Of a stretch of 64,000 bases of DNA, positions 23,795 through 32,866 are shown in pieces. Position numbers and translations under genes: made by a program. Under the pieces are notes generated by a model. That model did not search any database and was not told where the DNA came from. It was given only the letters and a program-made list of their open reading frames with translations. Position 1 is the stretch's first letter. Each line of letters starts with the position of its first letter. Source of the DNA: Saprospiraceae bacterium (GTDB lineage: Bacteria > Bacteroidota > Bacteroidia > Chitinophagales > Saprospiraceae); NCBI GenBank assembly GCA_019187225.1, contig JABAQQ010000013.1, forward strand, positions 62,001 to 126,000, written 5' to 3'.

Positions 23795-24772
23795 TTACTC
23801 TCTTAGAAAATCTGCTACCAGGCGGCTGAACTCCTCCGGCTTGTCCTGCATTACATTGCATGCCGAATCCCTAACACTCACCGGCCTGATGAATTTATTC
23901 CTGGAAGCCAGTTTGAACCATTCGGCGGTAAACCAGGACATATATAAATTCTCAGTATCCATCAACAGAAGAGGAGAAAAAGAGGGTATTAGTGTCATCA
24001 CTGGAATGGTTACCCGGTCGTAACAAGAAAAGTCTGCCGCCCAAATTTCGCACAGATAGCGGATTTGTACCGGAAGCGGCGCTTCATTCGCTTGCTCAAA
24101 CAGCTGCCTGCCGAGCAAAGAATCGAGTGAATAAACTGCCGGGGGAAAATTGCCTTTGCGCCAGGTTTCCATGCTGACGGTTTTGAACCATCGGGGCGCC
24201 AGGTACAAGTCAACGGACCTTACCCTCCCCCGGTAATCAAGCGTGTCGTAAGGTGGTGGATTGCGGAAAGTTGCAGGCGCGCCTACTACCACTACTTTTT
24301 GAAATTTATCGGGATGTTCTGCTGCCAGATGAAGCGCAATGTGTGCGGAAACTGCAAAATGTGCCAGTAAAACCGGACGTTCCAACTTCTCCTTTTCCAA
24401 TAATTGTAAAATTCCCTGTTCGATACCTTTCAGCCAGGTTCCTTCGCCAAAGCTCGTACCTTCGGCTGGCATCGGGTAAGCGTGCGTAGCGCCATACCCC
24501 GGTAGCGTCAGCACATACATGGTGTAATCGGACAGATGATTTTCGACAAAATCCCTGAATACCGAACCGTCGAAGCCCCATCCGGGTAGTAATAGCAGCG
24601 TTTGCTTTCCATGACCGGATTTTTGGTACGGCAGATTACCCCATGGCGCTGTCTGGTAGCCGGACAAATGAGAAAGGTTGTCGGGCAGGAGCGAATCGGT
24701 TCTTGTTCCGGCAAAAGATTGCGCGGATACAACAGTGCATACAAGCATTAAAAAGATGCCGGTTGATTTCAT
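23795..24772 (-). CDS. exported alpha/beta-hydrolase-fold protein, apparently lacking catalytic Ser and His
   Basis: From the ATG at 24772 the product has a signal peptide (MKSTGIFLMLVCTVVSAQ). An upstream in-frame start at 24826 is less likely, since a near -7 element (24802-24809) lies between. The fold is clear: LLLLPGWGFDGSVF (oxyanion HGxG-like region), LPGYG, then strand and helix LLAHFAVSAHIALHLAAEHP. The usual nucleophile elbow G-H-S-x-G-G is here A-H-F-A-V-S. The position of the catalytic histidine near the C-terminus (normally GHFxM...PExF) reads CNVMQDKPEEF. Two members of the triad therefore seem replaced. It may be a pseudoenzyme or use another arrangement. It lies downstream of, and on the same strand as, a membrane AraC regulator. 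Confidence 0.75.
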   Translation of the reverse strand: MKSTGIFLMLVCTVVSAQSFAGTRTDSLLPDNLSHLSGYQTAPWGNLPYQKSGHGKQTLLLLPGWGFDGSVFRDFVENHLSDYTMYVLTLPGYGATHAYPMPAEGTSFGEGTWLKGIEQGILQLLEKEKLERPVLLAHFAVSAHIALHLAAEHPDKFQKVVVVGAPATFRNPPPYDTLDYRGRVRSVDLYLAPRWFKTVSMETWRKGNFPPAVYSLDSLLGRQLFEQANEAPLPVQIRYLCEIWAADFSCYDRVTIPVMTLIPSFSPLLLMDTENLYMSWFTAEWFKLASRNKFIRPVSVRDSACNVMQDKPEEFSRLVADFLRE

Positions 24773-24866
24773 AGCTTCATGTTTAATAAAATTGAACCGT
24801 GCAAACCTGAAGCATCCGGCAGACACCGGCGACCTGTTTTATAAAACCGGACAACTTTTCAAGGCA

Positions 24867-25988
24867 CTATCCACTGCCTGCCGCTTCTTTAAAATCGGAA
24901 GGAGTTTTACCCGTTATTTTTTTGAAGGCCGCGTTAAAAGCAGATTTGCTGTTGAAACCCACTTCCAATGCAAGACCGTGTAAAGTGTAATGGTCATAAC
25001 GGGTGTCGTTCAAGCGGGCAATAAATTCCTGCACCCTGTATTGATTGATAAAATCGCTGAACGACTTACCGAATTTATTATTGATGAGCATGGAAAGCCG
25101 GTGCGGCGTTATGTGTAATTGTGCAGCCATCACAGCTAATTTCAGATCGGGATCGGTAAATTTTTTCTCCTCTTCCACCAAGCGTATTAATTGCGACAAC
25201 AAATCTTGTTCTTCTTTCTCCCCGAAGCGAATCGCCTGATATTTTTTAGAAAAATCCGGCGTCACCAATTCCGGATGAAGCATCATTTTGTAAGCGATGA
25301 AGTACAGGATCGAGGAAGTAATGAGTGTAAAGACAAAATTTGCCTCGACGACGAAATGACCACTCACCAGATTCCAAACGAACAACATCGCCCACGCTGG
25401 CAGCATCAGAAAAAATAAAACCATCAGGGTTTGAACCCACTCCGCCCGCTGCGACAGAGATACCTGAAAAGAAACAGCTTCTGGCGATGATCGAGCGTTG
25501 CGCACTGCTTGAAAAGCCAACCGGGTATAAAGTGCAAAATGAAGCATCTGCATAATGGAAAATACCACGTTGAAAGGGCGTACCGGCAAATGCCCCGCAA
25601 CAAACCCATCAAGGAAACGGACTCTTATCGAAGGTGGCAGGATCACCAGCCAGGGCAAATAAAGGAGAAAATTCAGCAGGGTGGGTAAAAAATGCAGCCA
25701 ATGGTTTCGTTTCCAGGAAAATCCGGAATCAGTTGTCGCGACAACATAGAGATAAAACAGCGGCCCATAGGCGAATACGGCTGCCATGGAATAACCGAAA
25801 AGCCAGGGCGCCGTCCTATACCAGCCCGTGGATAGCAACAAGTCGTCAAAATTGGATAATACAAACAAAGCCAGTAAGACCCGGAGCAGATGGGACGCCA
25901 TGCGGTTGCCATTATTACGCGCCGAAAAAACGACGATCAAAAAGATTCCCTGCACCAAACCGATGACGAAAAGAAATGACCAGGACAT
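24867..25988 (-). CDS. membrane-anchored AraC-family transcriptional regulator
   Basis: 373 residues. The first 230 or so carry about seven hydrophobic helices (from FLFVIGLVQGIFLIVVF through FVFTLITSSILYFIAY). A cytoplasmic C-terminal AraC-type DNA-binding domain (about 265-365) has two helix-turn-helix units, the second containing ALEVGFNSKSAFNAAFKKITGKTPSDF, the family signature. Such 7TM-AraC proteins are frequent in Bacteroidota and are thought to sense a ligand at the membrane and control neighbouring genes. The hydrolase-fold gene downstream (94 bp away) and the divergent TonB receptor gene at 26237 are the natural candidates for control. Its ligand is unknown. Confidence 0.9.
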   Translation of the reverse strand: MSWSFLFVIGLVQGIFLIVVFSARNNGNRMASHLLRVLLALFVLSNFDDLLLSTGWYRTAPWLFGYSMAAVFAYGPLFYLYVVATTDSGFSWKRNHWLHFLPTLLNFLLYLPWLVILPPSIRVRFLDGFVAGHLPVRPFNVVFSIMQMLHFALYTRLAFQAVRNARSSPEAVSFQVSLSQRAEWVQTLMVLFFLMLPAWAMLFVWNLVSGHFVVEANFVFTLITSSILYFIAYKMMLHPELVTPDFSKKYQAIRFGEKEEQDLLSQLIRLVEEEKKFTDPDLKLAVMAAQLHITPHRLSMLINNKFGKSFSDFINQYRVQEFIARLNDTRYDHYTLHGLALEVGFNSKSAFNAAFKKITGKTPSDFKEAAGSG

Positions 25989-26236
25989 AAAATTTTTTAC
26001 CGTTAAAGTAATGCTTCGGGAAAATGTTCTGGTACACGAAAGCAGTTTTTTTCTTCCTTTGTCCCGCCCTGTATGACCGTTTGCAATCCAGATTTACCCG
26101 CTTTTTTGCTTGTGCTGGTGGAAACTTTCCTTTTTTATTTTGGAATCAAATTTTCTTTCTTTTTTTGCCTGGCAAACAGGGTTTTAAAAAACCTGCCGTT
26201 TCAAAAAGTTTTTACTGATAATAATCTGAATCCCGT

Positions 26237-29044
26237 ATGAAGCACTTCAACAAAATTTTGATTTTCAGTTTCTTGTGGGTTGTCTTTTGCGCTGCTTCCG
26301 TTTTTGGCCAGGCGACCATCCGGGGTAAGGTAGTAGATGGCGACACCGGAGAAGAACTGATCGGTGCGGCAGTGGCTTATGTGGGCCTGAGCGGCGGAAC
26401 CATCACCGACTACAACGGTGAATTTATCCTGAAACCGGACGCGCTGCCGGTCAAACTTAAAATCTCGTATACGGGCTACACGGCTCAGGAAATCGAGGTG
26501 ACAAGCGCCGACCAACGCATCACTGTGCGATTGCAGGCCGGCGCCATTATCCTCGAAGAGACCGTCATCAAAGGCCAGCGTATCGGTGAAAAACAAAAAG
26601 CCGCGCCACTGACAGTGGAAAACTTAGACGCTATTGCCATCAAAGAAACCCCGGCGGTCAGTTTTTACAACGGCCTCGGCAACCTGAAAGGGGTGGACCT
26701 CACGACGGCGTCCTTGGGATTTACCATCATCAACACGCGCGGATTCAATTCCACCAGCCCGGTGCGCTCGCTCCAGCTGATAGACGGCGTGGACAACCAG
26801 GCGCCGGGATTGAACTTTTCATTGGGCAATTTCCTCGGCGCCGCCGATCTCGATGTCCAGAAGGTGGACCTCATCGTAGGCGCCAGTTCGGCATTTTACG
26901 GGCCGAATGCCTTCAACGGCGTCATCAGCATGAGCACTAAAAATCCTTTCATTCACAAGGGATTGAGCGTTTCGTTGAAAGGTGGCGAGCGCGATCTTTT
27001 TGAAGGCGCATTGCGTTGGGCCGACGCGTTCAAAAACAAGAGCGGCCACGATTTTATGGCCGTCAAAATCAACTTTTTCGGTTTGAGGGCCTACGATTGG
27101 GTAGCAGACAACTACGACGCCGTGACCGGCACGGAAACCGGCGACATTTTCGAACCCAACGAAAATCCGGGCCGCCGCAACAGCGTCAATATTTACGGGG
27201 ATGAAACGAATTATGTCTTTACAGGTGATCTATATTCTTCGAGGGCCGGTCTGAACGTTTATCACCGCACAGGTTACAAAGAGGTGGATCTGGTGGACTA
27301 TGATACGCGCAATATCAAATCGAGCGCTGCGCTCCACTTCCGCACCAACCCCGCCAAAGAATTTGAATCACCGGAGATCATCATCGCTTCCAGTTTCGGT
27401 ACGGGTACGACCGTCTACCAGGGCGACAACCGTTTCAGCCTGCGCGATATTTTGTTCTTCCAGGAGCGGATAGAATTTTCCAAAGCGGATAAATATTTCA
27501 TCCGGGCCTACGCAACTTTCGAGGATGCCGGCAATTCCTACGATCCCTATTTCACAGCCCTAAAGATGCAGCAATACGCTAAAACCGACGCCCAATGGGA
27601 TACGGACTATCGCCGGTACTGGGTGCAAAACCAATTGGGCGGCGTTTTTAATAAAATGAAAGAAATGGGCTACGGGCCGGCTGACAACAACGACTCCCTG
27701 ATCCTCTGGCAACAGCAAAACGCCGATTTTTTGACCCAATACCACACCAATGCTGCCGCTTTCGCCGATACGAGAAACCCGAGTTTTGCCAATTCGCAGG
27801 ATTTCTTCCAGCCGGGCACCGCGCGTTTCGACTCGTTGTTCAACGCCATCATTTCCAGAAAATCCAATGACCAGGAAGGAGGTACCAGGTTTTACGACAA
27901 ATCATCTCTTTACCACATACACGGGGAGTACCGATTCAAGCCTGTTTTCGTAGACGAGATCATCGTCGGCTCCAACTACCGGTTGTATCGCCCCAAATCG
28001 GACGGAACCGTTTTCAAGGATACCAGCGGCATCAGGATCACCAACTCGGAATGGGGCGCCTATGTAGGGGCGGAAAAAAACCTCGGCCGTTTCAAACTGA
28101 ATGCCACGGTTCGGGTAGATAAAAACGAGAATTTCGACCTCATCTCCACTCCTGCGGCGTCTGTGGTGTGGAACCCCAGCCAGAACAACTATCTGCGCCT
28201 TTCCTTCTCCGCCGCGATCCGCAATCCGACCTTAGCCGACCAATACCTCAACCTGAACGTAGGTCGCGCCACCCTGATCGGGAATCTGGATGGCTTCGAC
28301 AGCCTGATCACCATCGAATCGTTCAACGATTACCGGACAACGCTCGATCGCAACAAATTGGTCTACAACAACCTGGCCCCGATCGAACCGGAAAAGGTAA
28401 AAACCTTCGAATTGGGCTATCGTACGACCCTGTTCAACGCTGTTTATGTGGATGCCGGATATTATTTCAGCATTTACGACGACTTTATCGGGTATAACAT
28501 CGGATTGACCACGCCTTTCGACAACATCGGTTTGCCGGTGACCGACAAACTGCGCGTGTGGCGCATCGCTTCCAACGCATCACAAACCGTGACGACCCAG
28601 GGTATAGCCATCGGTTTGAACTATTATTTCCGCCAATACTTCATGCTGCAGGGCAATTACTCCTGGAACAGGTTGAATACGGAAGAGTCGGACCCGATCG
28701 TTCCCGCCTTCAATACACCGGAACACAAATACAACATCGGATTTTCCGGCCGGGATCTGCCCTGGCGTATCCTCAGGGGCAATACGAACTGGGGATTCAA
28801 TATCAACTACAAATGGATACAGGGTTTTGTCTTTGAAGGCTCGCCTCAGTTCACGGGTGATATTCCCGACTACGATCTGCTCGATGCGCAGATCAACTGC
28901 ACGGTGCCGCGCTGGAAAATGACTTTCAAAATTGGCGCAGCCAATGTGTTGAACAACAAACAGTTCCAAACCTACGGCGGGCCGCGCATCGGCCGAATGG
29001 CTTATGCCAGTGTGCTTTACGATTTTCAGAAAGCTAAAAAATAA
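26237..29044 (+). CDS. TonB-dependent outer-membrane receptor
   Basis: 935 residues. A signal peptide (to about 25, ending VFGQ) is followed by a carboxypeptidase-D-regulatory-like beta-sandwich domain (about 26-105, IRGKVVDGDTGEELIGAAV). The plug domain follows (about 115-235, GFNSTSPVRSLQLIDGVDNQ and FYGPNAFNGVISMSTK). A 22-strand-type barrel ends in an aromatic-rich C-terminus (GRMAYASVLYDFQ). It moves a substrate across the outer membrane using TonB/ExbBD energy; the substrate is unknown. There is no SusD-like partner. Instead the next gene, 61 bp downstream, encodes a secreted hydrolase-fold protein, and an AraC-type regulator lies divergently upstream. Together they could form an uptake/processing unit. 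The 248-bp upstream gap has no clear promoter match. Confidence 0.92.
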   Translation: MKHFNKILIFSFLWVVFCAASVFGQATIRGKVVDGDTGEELIGAAVAYVGLSGGTITDYNGEFILKPDALPVKLKISYTGYTAQEIEVTSADQRITVRLQAGAIILEETVIKGQRIGEKQKAAPLTVENLDAIAIKETPAVSFYNGLGNLKGVDLTTASLGFTIINTRGFNSTSPVRSLQLIDGVDNQAPGLNFSLGNFLGAADLDVQKVDLIVGASSAFYGPNAFNGVISMSTKNPFIHKGLSVSLKGGERDLFEGALRWADAFKNKSGHDFMAVKINFFGLRAYDWVADNYDAVTGTETGDIFEPNENPGRRNSVNIYGDETNYVFTGDLYSSRAGLNVYHRTGYKEVDLVDYDTRNIKSSAALHFRTNPAKEFESPEIIIASSFGTGTTVYQGDNRFSLRDILFFQERIEFSKADKYFIRAYATFEDAGNSYDPYFTALKMQQYAKTDAQWDTDYRRYWVQNQLGGVFNKMKEMGYGPADNNDSLILWQQQNADFLTQYHTNAAAFADTRNPSFANSQDFFQPGTARFDSLFNAIISRKSNDQEGGTRFYDKSSLYHIHGEYRFKPVFVDEIIVGSNYRLYRPKSDGTVFKDTSGIRITNSEWGAYVGAEKNLGRFKLNATVRVDKNENFDLISTPAASVVWNPSQNNYLRLSFSAAIRNPTLADQYLNLNVGRATLIGNLDGFDSLITIESFNDYRTTLDRNKLVYNNLAPIEPEKVKTFELGYRTTLFNAVYVDAGYYFSIYDDFIGYNIGLTTPFDNIGLPVTDKLRVWRIASNASQTVTTQGIAIGLNYYFRQYFMLQGNYSWNRLNTEESDPIVPAFNTPEHKYNIGFSGRDLPWRILRGNTNWGFNINYKWIQGFVFEGSPQFTGDIPDYDLLDAQINCTVPRWKMTFKIGAANVLNNKQFQTYGGPRIGRMAYASVLYDFQKAKK

Positions 29045-29105
29045 CGACAATTCACTGATTTTCAAACCACATCCTTTCTCCACAACACAACAAAACTGTT
29101 ATCCG

Positions 29106-30653
29106 ATGAAAAAACTTGCTTATGCACTTTTACTGACCTTCCTCGCCATCAGTACCAACCTCCTCGCTCAGCAACGTTATCTGGAACCGGTGTTCACGCA
29201 AGCGTCCAAGACGACCGCTATCTACGGCTCCAATTTTACGGCCCTGACCTTGCCCGTGACAGGTCACACCATGCGCCAACCTTTGGTGATGGACGTCTAC
29301 CAGCCTGTAGGCGATACGGAAGCCGAACGCCCGCTCGTTATTTACCTGCATACAGGCAACTTCCTGCCTTATCCGCAGAATCAGTCCTGCGGCGGCACCA
29401 TTGGCGACTCCTCCAACGTTGAAATCGCTAACCGGCTGAGCAAAATGGGTTACGTCGTAGCCGTTGCCGACTACCGTCTTGGATGGAATCCTCTCGCAAC
29501 CGGCCCTACCGGCGAATTGACGCGCCGTTCTACCCTTATCAATGCCGCATATCGCGGCGTGCAGGATGTGCGTACCTGTATTCGCTACTTCAAACGCAGC
29601 GTGGTTGAAAATGGCAACCCCTGGAAAGTAGATACTTCCCGCATTGTCGTTTGGGGACAAGGAACGGGCGGATATATATCGCTGGCGGTCAACGCCCTCG
29701 ATCAATATTCCGAGATCCTTAACACCTCCTTCCCCCACAAATTTGAGATCCCTGCGCCGCCGCCCGTCAACTGGGTTCCGATGGTTATCGAACAGTACAA
29801 CGGCGACATTTTCGGCACCTCCGGCCCGACCATTGTGGACGCGATATATAATCAATTAACCGGTGGCGCATATCCCATTGGCGACACGGTGTGCGTGCCC
29901 AATCACGTCGGCTATTCGTCGGATTTCCAATTGTGTGTCAATATGGGCGGCGCTTTGGGCGACAGCCTCTGGCTCGAAGCAGATGAAAATCCCATCATCG
30001 GCTTCCATGTACCTTCCGATCCTTTCGCTCCCTGCGGCACGGATGTGCTCATCGTGCCGACCACCGGCGACCCGGTTGTGGAAGTATCGGGAAGCTGCGA
30101 TGTAGGGTATATTGCAAAACGCCTGGGGCTCAATGCGATTTTCAGCGGTATTCCCGACAACGTTGATCCCTACGGCAATATCGCAGATTCCCGAAATGAC
30201 GGTCGCAACGGTCTCTTCCTGCTCCCGAATCCCAATACTTCTTCACCCTGGGAATGGTCGGCAGCGCCACCAATGCCTGCCACTTGCAACACGAACCGCA
30301 ATACCGCTGTGGCTTACATTGATACGATCATTAAATATTATGCACCGCGCGCCTGCCTGGCGCTCAACTTAGGCTGCGGTTTCGTAAAAACCAAAGACGT
30401 GGTCAGTGCTGAAAAAGTGCAACTTAAAGCCAGTCCCAACCCCGCTCATGACTATATAACCCTGCAATCCAATGAGCTCTACCCGATGGAAGGGGTGGAA
30501 TTGTACGATGCAAGCGGTCGCATGATACGCGCAAGGGAAAACGTGAGCGGCAGCACTTATCTGCTTCAGCGCAAAGAATTGCCCAATGGATTTTACATCG
30601 CCAAAGTCTATTTCAAGGATTCCATAGCAGCGACGCGGATCATATTTGAATAA
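29106..30653 (+). CDS. T9SS-exported alpha/beta-hydrolase-fold protein with altered nucleophile elbow
   Basis: From the ATG at 29106 (chosen over 29004, which overlaps the receptor gene and lacks a signal peptide) the product has 515 residues and a signal peptide ending NLLAQ. The body resembles the BD-FAE/carboxylesterase type of hydrolase: PLVIYLHTGNF in the HGGG region and GYVVAVADYRLGW. A strand then reads TSRIVVWGQGTGGYISLAV. In active relatives the elbow is G-x-S-x-G; here it is G-Q-G-T-G, with Gly at the serine position. The C-terminal 80 residues are a type A T9SS sorting domain (ASPNPAHDYITL, LYDASGRMIR, LPNGFYIAKVYF). It lies 61 bp after the TonB receptor gene and is followed by a good terminator, so the two are probably one transcript. 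Confidence 0.82.
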   Translation: MKKLAYALLLTFLAISTNLLAQQRYLEPVFTQASKTTAIYGSNFTALTLPVTGHTMRQPLVMDVYQPVGDTEAERPLVIYLHTGNFLPYPQNQSCGGTIGDSSNVEIANRLSKMGYVVAVADYRLGWNPLATGPTGELTRRSTLINAAYRGVQDVRTCIRYFKRSVVENGNPWKVDTSRIVVWGQGTGGYISLAVNALDQYSEILNTSFPHKFEIPAPPPVNWVPMVIEQYNGDIFGTSGPTIVDAIYNQLTGGAYPIGDTVCVPNHVGYSSDFQLCVNMGGALGDSLWLEADENPIIGFHVPSDPFAPCGTDVLIVPTTGDPVVEVSGSCDVGYIAKRLGLNAIFSGIPDNVDPYGNIADSRNDGRNGLFLLPNPNTSSPWEWSAAPPMPATCNTNRNTAVAYIDTIIKYYAPRACLALNLGCGFVKTKDVVSAEKVQLKASPNPAHDYITLQSNELYPMEGVELYDASGRMIRARENVSGSTYLLQRKELPNGFYIAKVYFKDSIAATRIIFE

Positions 30654-30680
30654 CCATTTCCACTTGCATACCATTCAATA

Positions 30681-30718
30681 AGAGCCGTTCCGTATACCCG
30701 GAACGGCTCTCGTTTTTT
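30681..30718 (+). terminator. Rho-independent terminator after the TonB receptor pair
   Basis: Arms AGAGCCGTTCCG (30681-30692) and CGGAACGGCTCT (30699-30710), a 6-nt loop, then CG and six T. Confidence 0.9.
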
Positions 30719-30781
30719 ACAAGCGCCGGGAAAATATAATGTCGCGATGAAAAGCGCAGGTTTTGCTTCGAGTAACCCTTC

Positions 30782-32587
30782 CTATCGCATCACCGTCAAC
30801 TTCCCGATTCCCCGGAACCCATTGGCAGAAATTTCCAGCGTAAAAAATCCGGCGCTTAAATCGCTGCACTCCAATCTATGATCGCCGGTGCCGGGCGGCA
30901 AAGTCATTGCTTTTACCAAACGTCCCGCTGCATCCCAGACGCGCAGGACGCCATCGCCGGTCAGATTCTGATTCAACCGGATTTGCACCACGTCGGTAGC
31001 CGGGTTGGGGAAAATGCCGAGTGCCAGCAATGGCGAGTCTTTCACACCTACCGTGCAGTCGAAATTCGGGTCGTAGGTGACCGAAGAGGAATAATAGCTC
31101 ATGCAGCCGGTTGTCAGATCGGTTACCAACAGTCCATAGTCGCCGCTTTCTGTTGCACAATAGCGGAAGCCTGTAGCGCCCGGAATGGGTTCTGTACCGT
31201 TGTACCATTGCAGGGAATATTCGGCCGGCAAAGCCATCGTATCCACCAAACGAAGGGAATTGTTGATGTTGACGTACAAAGGCGATGCAGGCAGCGGGTA
31301 GATCTCTACCAGCACGCTGTCTGAAACCGCTGAGCAGCCATCGGAATTGATCACCTGCACCTGGTACCAACCGGATTGGGACGGCTCGTACAGGAAGTTT
31401 GTCGCATCCGCCAGCGGTTGGCCATCGAGCCACCACTGATTGTCCACGCCGGACGATGACAACAAGAGAATGGAATTTTCACCTGCGCATTCCGTGAGGC
31501 CATTAGGCGCCTGAATGTTCGGCACAGGCGGCTGCGGATACACGAAGACGGTGTCCACAGAAGTAATTTCCTCCACCTCATGCATAATGTTCAACACAAC
31601 AGAAAGACCGGCCGCCGTCACCGTGTCATTGCTGAGGATATTGAAAGGCAGGGTGCCGCAGGGATCGTCGGTCCCTTTCAATCCGGAATCTTCTTCCCAG
31701 ACCGCCAGCGTGTAATTGCCACTACCCAGCATCAGGTTCACCGGAAAAGTATAAGGCAGCGATACGTCCGTCACTTCGGGTTGCGAATTATACACGAGTT
31801 CGCCGTCGGCGTCGTAGATGAAAAAGTAGATGTCGGGACCGCTTAAATTGTCACCGCAATCCACGTCCAGCATGCGGATACTTTCAAGGAAATATCCCGC
31901 CGTGTCGATGGTGGCATGGTAGCTTACCTGGTATACGCCCGGTGTATTGTATTCATGCGGCGGCGGGTTTTCGCCGGTAAATGTCGAATCATCGCCAAAA
32001 TCCCACTCATACGTAAATCCCGGCTGTCCGCCGGAAGGGATATTGTTGGTAAAGGAAACCGTCGTGGAGCCGCAGCCTTCGTAATTGGTCATCGTAAACC
32101 CTTCCGTAATACTTACTTCCGGGGCGATGTAAATCCGCAGCGGGAAAGTGGCTTCCTGGGTGACGATAAATACCGTCGCCTTTATCTTCACCGTCATGAC
32201 AAAAGAGTCGGATTGCGTGGGCGTACCGCAGAATTTGACGCAGCCGTCGGTTTCAGTGGCCGTTTCAAATACGGTCTGGTTGGGTTGCCAGTACAGTCCC
32301 GGAGGGACTCCTTCGATGGAAACGATTTCAATTTTTGAGATGGGCAATCCCGGCGGAGTGATACTGTCTATGGCATTTACCGGCGTGGTGGTCATCGGCA
32401 TCCGGAATGAAATGTCCTGATTGTAGTATTTTCCGGCTTCGCCATCCGGCAGGTTCTGGAGCAACAGCGTATCCGCCGGAAGACCGGGGGGCAGACTGAC
32501 CGTACAGCCCGGACAACCGTTTTGGGCATTCAGAGCGGTGGGAAAAAAAGTAAAACAAGAGGAAAACAGGAGAAGAAGTTGTCGCAT
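30782..32587 (-). CDS. T9SS-exported PKD-domain protein (601 aa)
   Basis: A signal peptide ends ALNAQ (about 22). The N-terminal region shares a pattern with the protein at 32867-33652: I-x-x-I-x-I-x-x-I-x-G-x-P-x-G-L ... G-C-x-x-x-x-G-T-P-T. The two are therefore neighbouring paralogues. A PKD domain follows at about 190-235 (FTYEWDFGDDSTFTGENPP). Ig-like segments come next (QWWLDGQPLADATNFLY and LQWYNGTEPIPGATGFRYC). The type A T9SS sorting domain ends the protein (about 525-601, LGIFPNPATDVVQIRL and RVWDAAGRLVKAM). Likely a secreted or surface-attached protein of adhesive or structural type; no enzyme motif is visible. Confidence 0.87.
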   Translation of the reverse strand: MRQLLLLFSSCFTFFPTALNAQNGCPGCTVSLPPGLPADTLLLQNLPDGEAGKYYNQDISFRMPMTTTPVNAIDSITPPGLPISKIEIVSIEGVPPGLYWQPNQTVFETATETDGCVKFCGTPTQSDSFVMTVKIKATVFIVTQEATFPLRIYIAPEVSITEGFTMTNYEGCGSTTVSFTNNIPSGGQPGFTYEWDFGDDSTFTGENPPPHEYNTPGVYQVSYHATIDTAGYFLESIRMLDVDCGDNLSGPDIYFFIYDADGELVYNSQPEVTDVSLPYTFPVNLMLGSGNYTLAVWEEDSGLKGTDDPCGTLPFNILSNDTVTAAGLSVVLNIMHEVEEITSVDTVFVYPQPPVPNIQAPNGLTECAGENSILLLSSSGVDNQWWLDGQPLADATNFLYEPSQSGWYQVQVINSDGCSAVSDSVLVEIYPLPASPLYVNINNSLRLVDTMALPAEYSLQWYNGTEPIPGATGFRYCATESGDYGLLVTDLTTGCMSYYSSSVTYDPNFDCTVGVKDSPLLALGIFPNPATDVVQIRLNQNLTGDGVLRVWDAAGRLVKAMTLPPGTGDHRLECSDLSAGFFTLEISANGFRGIGKLTVMR

Positions 32588-32697
32588 AAAAACAACCGGT
32601 TTTAAGCGTGAAAAAATACGTTGCGAATGAAGGAGGGAAGGGCGATTAGGCCGAATGGCGGCAACGACTTTTCAATGAGACCGGCTGATTAAAAGCA

Positions 32698-32859
32698 GTG
32701 GGCAGTGGCAGTGGCAGTGGGCAGTGGCAGTGGCAGTGGGCAGTGGCAGTGGGCAGTGGCAGTGGCAGTGGCAGTGGGCAGTGGCAGTGGCAGTGGCAGT
32801 GGGCAGTGGCAGTGGCAGTGGGCAGTGGCAGTGGCAGTGGGCACTGCCACTGCCACTGC
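32698..32859. repeat. GGCAGT hexamer tandem array ending in a hairpin
   Basis: About 24 units of GGCAGT, with an extra G inserted at intervals, run from 32698 to 32841. The array ends in an inverted copy so that 32822-32839 and 32842-32859 form an 18-bp perfect hairpin with a GG loop. It lies 7 bp beyond the stop of the minus-strand gene at 32867, in the gap before the next gene. Related hexamers occur at 34303-34332 and inside a gene at 58191-58237. Confidence 0.95.
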
Positions 32860-32866
32860 AAACTGC

